A DNA stretch of 64,000 nt. Origin: Planktothricoides raciborskii GIHE-MW2. GTDB taxonomy: Bacteria > Cyanobacteriota > Cyanobacteriia > Cyanobacteriales > Laspinemataceae. Where the stretch lies: positions 1,987,001 to 2,051,000 of the forward strand of contig NZ_CP159837.1 in the NCBI RefSeq assembly GCF_040564635.1. The letters are read 5' to 3'. Below the pieces are notes generated by a model. The model was not told the origin of the DNA. It was given only the letters and a program-made list of their open reading frames with translations, and searched no databases. The translations under genes and the position numbers were made by a program. This document shows positions 34,632 to 43,483 of this stretch, piece by piece; positions within the stretch are counted from its first letter, which is position 1; the number at the start of each line of letters is the position of its first letter.

Positions 34632-34853
34632 ATGCGTAAACAGACGATTCAATATACATCCCCATTAGATGCATTAGTCGCAGTTGCCAAGAGACTGAGC
34701 GTGTATGAACAGGAGCAAAAAATGGATTCTGAAGAATTTTTTGACAAATATAATCGAGGGTTGTTAGCAGATGATGCTCGATTTATAGAATGGGCAAATG
34801 ACTATCGTCATTACTTAGCACTGCATCAAGAACTAGAGCAACGACTAAATTAG
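34632..34853 (+). CDS. TumA-like antitoxin
   Basis: 73 residues from ATG 34632; an upstream start at 34506 would include repeat DNA. 'SPLDALVAVAKRLSVYEQ', 'MDSEEFFDKYNRGLLADD' and 'FIEWANDYRHYLAL' match the small acidic partner of TumE-type toxins. The gene is followed 36 bp later by the TumE-like gene on the same strand. DNA binding and autoregulation are assumed from the family. Confidence 0.7.
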   Translation: MRKQTIQYTSPLDALVAVAKRLSVYEQEQKMDSEEFFDKYNRGLLADDARFIEWANDYRHYLALHQELEQRLN

Positions 34854-34889
34854 GCAGCAATAAATGTTTTATTTGATTACCTGGAGAGA

Positions 34890-35237
34890 GTGGAACAAGC
34901 AATTCAACAGTGTAGCAATGTTTATGTTGAACGCTATGAAGAGGAAATTTTAACCCCAAAAAGGGTTAATCTGAAAATTAGACTGCGCTTTAATCAGACT
35001 CATTTATTAGAAATCAATGAAGCCATCGTTGTTGCAGATAATCAATTAGATTTTCTCGATTATCGCTATCATTTTCAAGACGAAAATAATTGTTTAGTTT
35101 TTCGCTACGATAGCACCCCTCATTTTCCAAATTTACCTAATTTTCCGCATCACAAACACTTGCCGGATGATACGATATCTTCTGAAAAGCCTGAAATTCC
35201 CGAAGTATTGAAAGAAGCAATTGAGTTACTTGGATAA
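34890..35237 (+). CDS. TumE-like toxin (DUF6516 family)
   Basis: 115 residues with a GTG start; a GGAG site is only 3 bp upstream, and there is no in-frame ATG between the previous stop and the GTG. 'LDFLDYRYHFQDENNCLVFRYD' (as DYRYHFQDE and LVFRYD) and 'PNFPHHKHLPDD' are the family hallmarks, with 'PEVLKEAIELL' at the end. The toxin is probably an RNase or translation inhibitor; its mechanism is not settled. R2 palindromes begin 25 bp after the stop. Confidence 0.72.
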   Translation: MEQAIQQCSNVYVERYEEEILTPKRVNLKIRLRFNQTHLLEINEAIVVADNQLDFLDYRYHFQDENNCLVFRYDSTPHFPNLPNFPHHKHLPDDTISSEKPEIPEVLKEAIELLG

Positions 35238-35445
35238 GATGGGCGATCGCTTTCTTGCCCCCAAAAAAAGAAACCGGGTTTCTGTGGTGTAGATTAAATT
35301 TAACTGTGGAATGCCAAAAAGAAACCCGGTTTCTAAGTTCCCAGCGATCGCGCTTTCTTGCCCCCAATAAAAGAAACCGGGTTTCTGTGGTGTAAATTAA
35401 ATTTAACTGTGAAATGCGAAAAAAACCCGGTTTCTGAATTATCAA
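35238..35445. repeat. Tandem R2 repeats
   Basis: Four palindromes (35266-35283, 35321-35336, 35370-35387, 35420-35436) alternate GAAACCGGGTTTC and GAAACCCGGTTTC, with the spacer TGTGGTGTA(G/A)ATTAAATTTAACTGTG repeated twice. A HIP1 site accompanies each pair. The region separates the TumE-like gene from the convergent hydroxylase gene. Confidence 0.8.
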
Positions 35446-35964
35446 CTACCACCAACGCACTTGAAAGATTCCCCGTTCTGGTTGACTAAGTTCTTTTTCT
35501 GTCAACCATTCTACTTCTTTATAAGTGCCAAACATTATATCCCACCAATCAACCCCTAAACCAAAATTATATTTCCATTGATTGTACTTGTGATGGACAT
35601 AGTGGACGGGCATTTTCATCCAAAAACATTTGGTAGGATTTTCATGTTGCAATTGATGGGCATAAGCGGCAAAAATCCCATAAGTGAGCCCTCCCAGAAA
35701 CCAACTCAGTCCCACTGACCAAGAATATAAGAATAGGGGTAATAACAGAATAACTCCCCCCTTGAAATAATCGCGAAACTCACCCAGCACTCCTTGACCT
35801 TCATTGTTTTTATGATGGTTAGTATGAAAAGCAAAAGTTTTCGGGTACTTATGCATTAATCGATGCGCCCAATACTCCACAAAGCTACCAAAAATAAAAC
35901 AAGTGACAAAAATGGCGGCATCAACTGCTAAATCAATTGTTAGAGAATTTACAGACATACTCAC
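35446..35964 (-). CDS. Fatty acid hydroxylase superfamily protein
   Basis: 172 residues with the diiron histidine motifs of PF04116: 'HRLMH', 'HTNHH', 'HQLQHEN' and 'HYVHH'. Hydrophobic segments lie near residues 12-30 and 68-95, so it is an integral membrane oxygenase. Related enzymes hydroxylate or desaturate lipids, sterols or carotenoids, and the substrate here is open. The divergent neighbour is a fatty acyl-AMP ligase, which points to lipid modification (inference). A good GGAG-type site precedes the ATG. Confidence 0.8.
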   Translation of the reverse strand: MSMSVNSLTIDLAVDAAIFVTCFIFGSFVEYWAHRLMHKYPKTFAFHTNHHKNNEGQGVLGEFRDYFKGGVILLLPLFLYSWSVGLSWFLGGLTYGIFAAYAHQLQHENPTKCFWMKMPVHYVHHKYNQWKYNFGLGVDWWDIMFGTYKEVEWLTEKELSQPERGIFQVRWW

Positions 35965-36258
35965 TCCTCTTGGACTCTATTCTCTAAGGGAAACCCAGAG
36001 ATTTTTCCCTCACTATAGCAAAAATTATCTCGCGATTCACCCGCCGCGATCGCCATAGCGTTGCGGAGCAATTTCGCTTCCCTTCAACCCTGAATATTGA
36101 CCGGGACTTATTGACAGTAATTTTCAGTTATTTGTCAGTTATTTGTCAATCGGGAGACGGTTTTGCTTTGTTTTTACTCAGTCAGAACAATTTAGCATTG
36201 CATCAGATACAATAACTCAGAAAATGAATCATCCACTATCACCGGCTGCAATTTAATC

Positions 36259-38094
36259 ATGTTAGAGACCAGTTCAGAATTTGCCAAATTTGCCAATCAA
36301 TCTGCCACGTTACTAGACCTGGTACAAGAAAGGGCTTTAAATCAACCCGATGAAGTCGTCTATCGATTTTTGGGCGACGGCGAAAGGGAATCCGGCAGTC
36401 TGACTTATCAGCAGTTGGATACTATGGCCCGGGCGATCGCTGCTGAACTTCAGAGCTTGGGTGCCACTGGTGAGCGAGCGTTACTGATTTACTCTTTCTC
36501 CGATACTTTGGAATTTATCGTCGCTTTCTTTGGTTGTGTCTATGCGGGAACGATCGCCGTCACCACCTATCCCCCCAGACCCAACCAGTCTTTAGCGGGT
36601 TTTCAGTCGCGGGTATCGTCTTCTGAAGCGCGTTTTATCCTCACCACCGCCGCGCTATTCAACCTAGCCAAAAAACAACTAGGAGAATATCCCGAATTAG
36701 CCAATTGCACCAAGGTACTGACGGATCAAATTACCAGCGATAGCGCATCCGCGCCGCTTCGCGAACGCGCCTCAAAGTGGGTCAAACCGGATCTCACCCC
36801 AGAGTCGTTAGTCTTTCTCCAGTACACTTCGGGCTCCACCGGCAACCCCAAAGGGGTAATGGTGACGCATAAAAATATGCTCTACAACTCGGAGATGATT
36901 TATCGCGGATTTGGGCATAGTCGCCGCAGCGCGGGAGTGATTTGGCTGCCCCTTTACCATGACATGGGACTCATTGGCGGCGTCATCCAGCCCCTTTACG
37001 GCGGTTTTCCCGTCGTCCTCATGTCCCCCATGACCTTTTTACAAAAACCTTTTTTATGGTTACAAGCGGTTTCTCGCTATCAAGCCACCACCAGTGGCGG
37101 CCCAAATTTTGCTTATGACCTTTGTTTAAGGAGGGTTACAGACAAACAACTGGCCACCCTTGACCTGAGTCATTGGGAAGTGGCTTTTTCTGGGGCCGAA
37201 CCCGTCCGGGCAGAAACCTTAGAAAAATTTGCCCAAAAGTTTGCCCCTTGCGGCTTTCGCCCAGAGGCTTTTTACCCCTGTTATGGCATGGCAGAAACCA
37301 CCTTATTAGTGTCTGGGGGTGAGAAAACTGCCCCGCCGACCATTCGCTATTTAGACGGCGCCGGGTTGGAAGAAAATCGCATTGTCCCAGTGGCAAAAGA
37401 TGCTCCAGGGTCAAGGGCGATCGTCAGTTGCGGTCATGCTTGGTTAGATCAGAAAATTTTGATTGTTGACACGGAAACTTTGACCGAATGTCCCCCAGAC
37501 CAGGTGGGAGAAATTTGGGTGTCTGGGTCAGGGGTCGGCATGGGTTATTGGAACCGCCCGGAAGAAACGGAAAAAACTTTTAATGCTTATTTGGCAGATA
37601 GCGGAGAAGGGCCATTTTTACGGACTGGAGATTTAGGACATCTCCATAATGGTGAACTTTTTGTAGCCGGTCGCTTTAAGGAAATGATGATTATTTGGGG
37701 TCGCAACCAATATCCCCAAAATATTGAAGCGACGGTCGAAGCTTGTCATCCCTCTTTGCGTCCCGGTTGTGGGGCGGCGTTTTCCGTGGAAGCGGACGGA
37801 GAGGAAAGGTTGGTCATTGCTTATGAGGTGGAACGGACTTTTCTGCGTCAGTTGCCAGTCGAGGAAATTGTTACGGCGATCCGACAGGCGATCGCGGCTG
37901 AATATGTGGCAGAAGTATATGCGATCGCGCTGTTAAAAACTGCCAGTCTGCCCAAAACTTCCAGTGGCAAAATTCAGCGCTATTTGACCAAGCAACAGTT
38001 TCTCGAAGGCACCCTGAATGTAGTTGCCCAGTGGCAACTGCCCAAAGATGAGCAAGGGGATATTCTTGACGTGCTCTCCAGTACGGGAGGTTAA
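36259..38094 (+). CDS. Fatty acyl-AMP ligase
   Basis: 611 residues of the adenylate-forming superfamily. 'LQYTSGSTGNPKGVMVTH' is the P-loop, followed by 'WLPLYHDMGLIGGV' and 'YGMAETTLLVSGG', forms typical of FAALs that activate fatty acids for polyketide, hydrocarbon or lipopeptide pathways. The C-terminal lid has 'RTGDLGHL' and 'LPKTSSGKIQRY' with the catalytic Lys. No carrier protein or PKS lies next to it, so the acceptor is unknown. A repeat-derived DSASAPL insertion lies at residues 161-167. Confidence 0.88.
   Translation: MLETSSEFAKFANQSATLLDLVQERALNQPDEVVYRFLGDGERESGSLTYQQLDTMARAIAAELQSLGATGERALLIYSFSDTLEFIVAFFGCVYAGTIAVTTYPPRPNQSLAGFQSRVSSSEARFILTTAALFNLAKKQLGEYPELANCTKVLTDQITSDSASAPLRERASKWVKPDLTPESLVFLQYTSGSTGNPKGVMVTHKNMLYNSEMIYRGFGHSRRSAGVIWLPLYHDMGLIGGVIQPLYGGFPVVLMSPMTFLQKPFLWLQAVSRYQATTSGGPNFAYDLCLRRVTDKQLATLDLSHWEVAFSGAEPVRAETLEKFAQKFAPCGFRPEAFYPCYGMAETTLLVSGGEKTAPPTIRYLDGAGLEENRIVPVAKDAPGSRAIVSCGHAWLDQKILIVDTETLTECPPDQVGEIWVSGSGVGMGYWNRPEETEKTFNAYLADSGEGPFLRTGDLGHLHNGELFVAGRFKEMMIIWGRNQYPQNIEATVEACHPSLRPGCGAAFSVEADGEERLVIAYEVERTFLRQLPVEEIVTAIRQAIAAEYVAEVYAIALLKTASLPKTSSGKIQRYLTKQQFLEGTLNVVAQWQLPKDEQGDILDVLSSTGG
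36736..36771. repeat. GC-rich repeat inserted in frame in the acyl-AMP ligase gene
   Basis: A 22 bp stretch (from 36739) is identical to the reverse complement of DNA in the M28 peptidase gene near 38717-38738. In both genes it is read as DSASAPL. In the ligase it is extended by CGCGAACGCGCC, which gives 'RERAS'. It lies in a variable loop between two conserved blocks, where the insertion is unlikely to disturb the active site. Confidence 0.7.
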
Positions 38095-38180
38095 CAGGGG
38101 TTGGGGCGAAAAGCCCCCCTTTTTCAGGGGGGTTGGGGGGATCTCTACGGCATGAAAGCAACAGGTCTATTTCTTAAATA

Positions 38181-39251
38181 TCACTGACTTAGCGAAACTA
38201 GGTGGTGAATCACTCGTTCAATTCCTGCCACTACCCGCGCTAGGCGATCGCCATCCACTTTATCTGGGGTATCTTCCATCGTGTGATAGTGAGGATAACG
38301 AAACGGTGCCGTATCTGTCACCATCAATGCGGGATAACCCATTTGCCAAAAAGCCCAATGGTCTGACCAACCAGCCCCAGGAACGTTACTCGGAAGGGCA
38401 GTCCCTTCGGAAGGGAACTGGGTATGACTGCGAAAATTTCCCACTACTTCACGCACCAAATTCCCGGATGAAATATTGCCAATAAACGCAATAAAATTGC
38501 CCGTAATCGGATAAATCGTATCCAATAAACCCAGAGGATATTGTTGGCTGCCCGGTGCATCAGAGTAATAACCCATTGTTTCTAAACTTAGCATCGCCAC
38601 AATATTTTCCTGGCGTTCATAACAGCCTTTGGCATAAACCAAACTGCCCATATTTTCCGTCCAAAAAAATGGCGGTTCTTCATTCACAAACTCGACAAAT
38701 CGCAAAGTGCGATCGGGAAGCGGCGCGGATGCGCTATCGGGTTTTTCGACCGCAAAAGCCCGCGCTAAAGCCAAGACTGCCGCCGCCCCACTGCCGTTAT
38801 CATTCGCTCCTGGACTGCCCACCACTGAATCATAGTGCGCCCCAATTACCACAATTTCATCGGGCTTTTTGCTGCCTTTAATTTCCACTTCTAAATTGTG
38901 GAATTCTTGGCCATCGACCCGATAAGTTTGCCGATTGACTTGATAGCCAGCTTCGCTTAACGAACGAGATAAAAATTGTTCGCTGGCTGCTAACTGCTTG
39001 GGAAAAGCATAGTTATGTTCGCCAATTTCCCCGGCAAGTGTTTGGATATCTTGGAGTAATTCTTTTTTTAGTAATTGTTCGGCTGGGGTTAGCGGCGGCA
39101 ATTCACCGGCATAACTTTTTCCTGGCATAAAAATAACCATTGACCACCCCCAAATAGATAAAAGTCCAATCAAACTTAGCAAAACTGTTAAACGGATTAG
39201 GGCTGATTTTGTCAGCAATTTAATTTTTATTTTTCTTTTAGGCATTGGCAC
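38181..39251 (-). CDS. M28-family aminopeptidase, membrane-anchored
   Basis: 356 residues. A basic N-terminus and one hydrophobic segment (about residues 17-38) make a signal anchor. The M28 zinc ligands are visible: 'GAHYDSVVGSPGANDNGSGAA' (H and D; motifs AHYDSV and GANDNGSG), 'EFVNEEPPFF' (Glu pair) and 'YPHYHTMEDTPDKVD' (last His). It should act as a dizinc exopeptidase in the periplasm. The second copy of the DSASAPL repeat lies at residue 172. It is convergent with the acyl-AMP ligase. Confidence 0.85.
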   Translation of the reverse strand: MPMPKRKIKIKLLTKSALIRLTVLLSLIGLLSIWGWSMVIFMPGKSYAGELPPLTPAEQLLKKELLQDIQTLAGEIGEHNYAFPKQLAASEQFLSRSLSEAGYQVNRQTYRVDGQEFHNLEVEIKGSKKPDEIVVIGAHYDSVVGSPGANDNGSGAAAVLALARAFAVEKPDSASAPLPDRTLRFVEFVNEEPPFFWTENMGSLVYAKGCYERQENIVAMLSLETMGYYSDAPGSQQYPLGLLDTIYPITGNFIAFIGNISSGNLVREVVGNFRSHTQFPSEGTALPSNVPGAGWSDHWAFWQMGYPALMVTDTAPFRYPHYHTMEDTPDKVDGDRLARVVAGIERVIHHLVSLSQ

Positions 39252-39886
39252 CCTTCCTTAATTATGAAGCTATTAGCTATTATGTTTTAGGGTGTAGGGT
39301 GTAGGGTGTGGGGTGTGGGGTGTGGGGGAAGAGGATGCATAGGATGCATAGGAAAGAGGAAAGAGGATGCATAGGAAAATTCTCTATTCTCTTTTCTCTA
39401 TTCTCTTTTCTCTCTTCCCCCCACACCCTACACCGATGGCGGCCCTCTCTTCTCCCTACACCCTACACCCCACACCCTTATTTAAGGAAAAAATTTTAAA
39501 ATAATTTTAGAATAATTTCAGGCGATCGCGCTCTACCAATTGTCATGGATTAAAATGTTATCAAAAGAAATCATCTTCCTCAAATACAGTAAAAGCGCGA
39601 TCGCCTAGAAATCTTTGAAAATCGTAGATTGCGACTTTATTTGTACTAAAATTGTCCTAGAGGCCATCTTGATTCTTCCCTAAACGCAAATACTTAAATA
39701 ATTAAACCAAGATCGCGGAATCTTTTTCCCGGCGGATTACGTCCGCATAAAATAGGTGTGGGTCAAACAGTCTGATTGATAATCATTTAGAGAAAAAATT
39801 GAGGAGTAGCGGGCAACAGAATATGCGTCTCCCAGAAATCAATTAACCATCAAATCTAAATATAAGAATATTAGGAGCGAGTTTCT
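39252..39886. other. Low-complexity intergenic region
   Basis: 39288-39330 is a run of (T)GTAGGGTG/GTGGGGTG units. 39332-39375 repeats GGATGCATAGGA. 39410-39478 carries the complementary CCACACCCTACACC units, so the two blocks form a long imperfect inverted repeat, and the G-rich strand could form quadruplexes. The second half holds HIP1 sites and an AT-rich leader before the COP23 gene, with AGGAG 7 bp before its ATG. No gene was seen. Confidence 0.65.
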
Positions 39887-40609
39887 ATGTCTTCACCAAA
39901 GCTAAAACCACAGAATCATCCAACCATGTTAGCAGTCAAAGCGATGAGTATGTCCCTGGGAGTCGCGCTGCTGCTCGGAGGTGGAATTGCACAATCCCAA
40001 ATCAGACCGAACAATGTGCGAATTCCTGACCCCCAACCAGAAGCGGAAGGACCCGCAGAACCGGGACAACAAAACGCTGATGCCCGGTTTACCTGTGAAG
40101 TCGTGGATAACGCCTACACCGTGATGTATCATCCCCAAAGCCAGCCCGATCGCTCTTATGAATGGGCGCAACCAAGAGCAATGGGCGGTGGTTGGTCAGA
40201 AGATCGCCGTTGTGGGGAAATTGCCCGTCGCTTAGAATTCTATCGCCCCGATGGTTTACAAGAATTGGCCGTAGGAGTGGAAAATGGCTACAACGTCATT
40301 TGTGTCACCACACAGAAAAACGCCGATTGTCGGATTGTCCTGACTGTACCCCCAGGAGAAGATCCCACCCTGATGCGCGATCGGGTCTTTGAGAACTTAA
40401 CCGTCGCCGACAGTGGTCAACAAACCGATGCCGTCAATGCCATAGTCGGCAACGAGGACAGCAACGTACTCGGTGAAATCGAAAATATTCTCGGCATCCC
40501 CATGCCTGGGCAACAAAATAATGCTCCCACGCAGACAACTCGCGGTGGCATCAATCTTCAACCATTCTTAGATCCTGCTGATGGTGGCACCGGCAGCCAA
40601 CTCAATTAA
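39887..40609 (+). CDS. COP23-domain protein, exported
   Basis: 240 residues. A hydrophobic segment at about residues 19-35 ('LGVALLLGGGIA') looks like a signal peptide. The COP23 domain follows: 'TCEVVDNAYTVMYHP', 'DRRCGEIARRLEFY' and 'NVICVTTQKNADCRIVL' supply four conserved cysteines. The domain is restricted to cyanobacteria and of unknown function. The C-terminal ~60 residues are Gln/Gly/Asn-rich. AGGAG lies just before the ATG, and a likely own promoter lies in the AT-rich upstream region. Confidence 0.82.
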   Translation: MSSPKLKPQNHPTMLAVKAMSMSLGVALLLGGGIAQSQIRPNNVRIPDPQPEAEGPAEPGQQNADARFTCEVVDNAYTVMYHPQSQPDRSYEWAQPRAMGGGWSEDRRCGEIARRLEFYRPDGLQELAVGVENGYNVICVTTQKNADCRIVLTVPPGEDPTLMRDRVFENLTVADSGQQTDAVNAIVGNEDSNVLGEIENILGIPMPGQQNNAPTQTTRGGINLQPFLDPADGGTGSQLN

Positions 40610-40615
40610 GACCAT

Positions 40616-41115
40616 TATGAGAGATAAAAGAGAAGAGAGAAGAGAGAAAAGTGAAAAGTGAAAAGTGAAGAAGTGAAAAGTGAAAAGTGAAGAAGTGAAA
40701 AGTTATTTACAGCGGTTTTCTGCTGAGTAAACCACACCCGTCGGGGAATTTATTCCCCGCCTCATAGCGCAAGCCTGCCCCCGCGAAGGCCGCCATCGTC
40801 GGTTAAAACCGACTAATCATGCTTGGTAGGGGTCAACGGCCGTTGTACGGGTCAACGGCCGTTGACCCGTACAGAATTTTAGTCGGGTTTAACCGACTTG
40901 CGCTCTCTAGCGGCGGGAAGACGATTCCCTGGCGGTTAATTGACAGGCGATTAATTCCCTGGCGGTTAATTGGCGGAAGGCTGTGGTTTATTAATTTAAA
41001 AACCGCTGTAAATGAAATATCACTATTCACTATTCACTATTCACTATTCACTTTTCACTATTCACTATTAACTTTTCCTTCTTTCCTCTTTTCTCTTTCC
41101 TCTTTCCTCTCTTCT
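40616..41115. repeat. Nested inverted-repeat element
   Basis: The outer arms are purine-rich (AAAAGTGAAAAGTGAAG units, 40620-40700) and pyrimidine-rich (CACTATTCACTATTCAC and TTCTCTTTCCTC, 41010-41112). Inside are GGGGAATTTATTCCCC (40743-40758), a GTCGGTTAAAACCGAC palindrome (40798-40813) and a perfect 30 bp palindrome at 40844-40873. GGCGGTTAATT units follow at 40930-40975. AACCGCTGTAAAT and the reverse ATTTACAGCGGTT (40685-40710; 41000-41015) form another pair. It has no coding capacity and resembles a composite of small mobile elements. Confidence 0.7.
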
Positions 41116-41172
41116 CAGAAATATAAAGGGTTGACCGTGAATTTAACGCCGGTCAACCCTTGATTTTTTTGA

Positions 41173-42612
41173 TCAATTATTCCACGGTTTTTCTTTCTGG
41201 AGTTCTTGCGCTTCTGCCGCTTGAACGTTCAACCAATCCTGACCCAATTGAATCGTAATATCTGATTGCAAAGATCCGGTACTTTCCACCACCACTTCGC
41301 CAAAACCCAGGTCATCCCGAATTGCCTGGGCACTAGCAACATCACCATTTTGAGCAATAATTCGCGTCACCTGTAATGGCACTGTCCAACCTTGAGAGTT
41401 ATAAACATTCCCATAACCCTTGCTACCCAAGTTGCTGATGAATTCATCCACCGCACTCTCATCCTCTGTACTGTCTTGGATGGCCACTCTTAAAGCCTTG
41501 GGATCAACCTCTTGATAGTCCTCACTATGCTGATCGTAGTCAAAATGTTGCGCCATCATCGTATCAATAGCTTGATAATTTGGCATCCAATAGCTGGCTT
41601 GATACTGTTTCGGGTCACTAAAATCACCCGGAAGCATTAACATATTGACATCACTATGAGAAATCTGAGCGGCAAATCCAGCCAAAGCACCAATTTCTTC
41701 CAGGCTTAAATTGGTATCAATGTGATCTTTCACCACTGATAACAGTTTGGGTAAACGGGTAAGAGTATTTAAATTTAGGTTTTGATCGACCAACGCTCGC
41801 AGCAAAATTTGCTGCCGTTGAATCCGACCAATATCCCCTAATTGATCGTTGCGAAACCGGAGGAATTGTAATGCTTGTTCGCCGTTTAGATGCTGCTGCC
41901 CTTGCTGGAGATTGATATACAAGTGCTGACTATCATCTTGGTATTTCATATCGTGAGGTACATACAGATTCACCCCACCCAAAGCATCTACTAATTTTTC
42001 GACGCCGAATACATTAATTCTGATATAGCGATCGATCTGAATGTCTCCGAGGAGTTCGCTGACGGTTTTCGCCGCCATAGCAGGGCCGCCATAGCGGTTG
42101 GCATCGTTAATTTTTCGGTATCCATACCCTTCAATTAACGTTCGGGTATCCCTAGGAATGGAAAGGGGAATTAACTGATTTGTGTCTGGGTTAAACCGGA
42201 GTAAGAGGATCACATCGGAAAGACCTTCAACGGAATTCACCGTTTCCAGATAGGAAGGGTCTGTCGTCCCTTCTTGTTCTTCTTCTAGGTCTGAGGTCAG
42301 CACTTTTGTGCCTAACACTAAGATATTTACGGGTCGGGTTAACTTTGGCAATCTAAGATTACTGTCCGCTAAATTCCCTTCAGAAAATATTGACGCTTCA
42401 GCATCGCTAAGTCGGCTTTGCATTAAAGGGGTTGTAGAAAGGGAAACCGCGAGTAAAGCGCCTGCGGTGGCCGAGAGCAAGGCCACTCCCGATAAGCCAA
42501 AACCTAACCATAGCAAACGTCCTGGATGCTTGATTTTCTGAGGTTTTTGATATTTCACTTGAGCGGTTGATTTTGGTCGAGATTTTTGTTTGGATAAGTT
42601 TTTAGTGGGCAC
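41173..42612 (-). CDS. LytR-CpsA-Psr (LCP) family protein with LytR_C domain
   Basis: I choose the GTG at 42612 because GAGG lies 6 bp before it; the longer frame only adds a run of (GT)n codons. A basic N-terminus and a membrane helix (about residues 30-55, 'LWLGFGLSGVALL') anchor the protein. The LCP catalytic domain follows: 'PVNILVLGTKV', 'SDVILLLRFNP', 'IPLSIPRDTRT', 'INDANRYGG', and 'LQFLRFRNDQLGDIGRIQRQQ' (RFRND, GRIQRQ). The C-terminal LytR_C domain ends the protein. LCP enzymes attach polymers to peptidoglycan or other carriers. Confidence 0.88.
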   Translation of the reverse strand: MPTKNLSKQKSRPKSTAQVKYQKPQKIKHPGRLLWLGFGLSGVALLSATAGALLAVSLSTTPLMQSRLSDAEASIFSEGNLADSNLRLPKLTRPVNILVLGTKVLTSDLEEEQEGTTDPSYLETVNSVEGLSDVILLLRFNPDTNQLIPLSIPRDTRTLIEGYGYRKINDANRYGGPAMAAKTVSELLGDIQIDRYIRINVFGVEKLVDALGGVNLYVPHDMKYQDDSQHLYINLQQGQQHLNGEQALQFLRFRNDQLGDIGRIQRQQILLRALVDQNLNLNTLTRLPKLLSVVKDHIDTNLSLEEIGALAGFAAQISHSDVNMLMLPGDFSDPKQYQASYWMPNYQAIDTMMAQHFDYDQHSEDYQEVDPKALRVAIQDSTEDESAVDEFISNLGSKGYGNVYNSQGWTVPLQVTRIIAQNGDVASAQAIRDDLGFGEVVVESTGSLQSDITIQLGQDWLNVQAAEAQELQKEKPWNN

Positions 42613-42952
42613 AGATTTCCTCACACACACACACAATAAACATCGGTATTTGCTTCCCAGTTGACGGTTGGTTGTTGGTTGTTGTTTGTTATTTGTTGTT
42701 TGTTATTTGTTGTTTGTTATTTGTTGTTTGTTATTTGTTGTTTGTTATTTGTTATTTGTTATTTGTTATTTTTTCTAGGTTGACTGTTGACCGTTGGCGG
42801 TTGACGGTTGTTGACGGTTGATGGTTCTGTCTACGATCGCCAGCGGCGATCGCGACTCGCTCCTCGTCCGATGGTGGGTGATTGCCAAATCAAGATGCTC
42901 CCATATATTTGGACATATATTTGGACATTTATTTGGACATATATTTGGACAT
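42613..42952. repeat. Microsatellites between the LCP and membrane-protein genes
   Basis: (GT)n-type (CACACA on this strand) at 42622-42637, then about 100 bp of TTTGTTATTTGTTG units (42675-42775), GTTGACGG units (42780-42820), and four 12 bp ATATTTGGACAT-type units at 42905-42952. All lie in the non-coding gap of a minus-strand gene group. No gene was seen. Confidence 0.75.
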
Positions 42953-43483
42953 TTATATATGTCGCCCCACCACTTGCTCGGCAACATGACTAATTCCGGG
43001 TATTTTGATTGAGCGACGTTGCCAGAGACGAATCATTAACCAAACACTTACCACAAAATAGCTAGAGGTCAACAGGCTACTGATTAATAACAGGGGTAAC
43101 TTCATCGATTCCGTAGCGTGGACGCCTGTTTCTAACAACAAGTGTCCCAAGAGCCAAGCTAAAGCGAGAGTGACAGATAAGCGACTAACGGTCATCTGTT
43201 CTTTGGTTCCCTGGCGTCGATACAAAGTCCACAGGGACGGAAAAAAGCCGAATACGGGAATTAGATAATAAAATAGCACCGAACGATGAAAGTGGTGGGT
43301 TGATTCCGAGTCTGGCTCCTCATCAACCTCTGGTGAAGGGTTGGACAATTCAGGGGGTTGATCCATCCCCCATATGCCATATTTAGAACGGACTCGATGT
43401 TCACTGGCACTGAGGGAATTCCGGCGCGATGACTCTGAGGCAGTGGGATGTTTGCTAGAGCTAGAATTAGAGTATTGCTTCAT
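42953..43483 (-). CDS. Small multi-pass membrane protein coupled to the subtilisin gene
   Basis: About 176 residues from ATG 43483. The ATG overlaps the stop of the upstream protease gene (ATGA), with GGAGG 6 bp before it, so translation is coupled. The N-terminal ~75 residues are Ser/Glu-rich and cytoplasmic-like. Three to four hydrophobic segments follow ('VLFYYLIPVFGFFPSLWTLY', 'LSVTLALAWLLGHLLL', 'LLLISSLLTSSYFVVSVWLM'). Family unknown. The operon link suggests that it works with the protease. Confidence 0.7.
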   Translation of the reverse strand: MKQYSNSSSSKHPTASESSRRNSLSASEHRVRSKYGIWGMDQPPELSNPSPEVDEEPDSESTHHFHRSVLFYYLIPVFGFFPSLWTLYRRQGTKEQMTVSRLSVTLALAWLLGHLLLETGVHATESMKLPLLLISSLLTSSYFVVSVWLMIRLWQRRSIKIPGISHVAEQVVGRHI

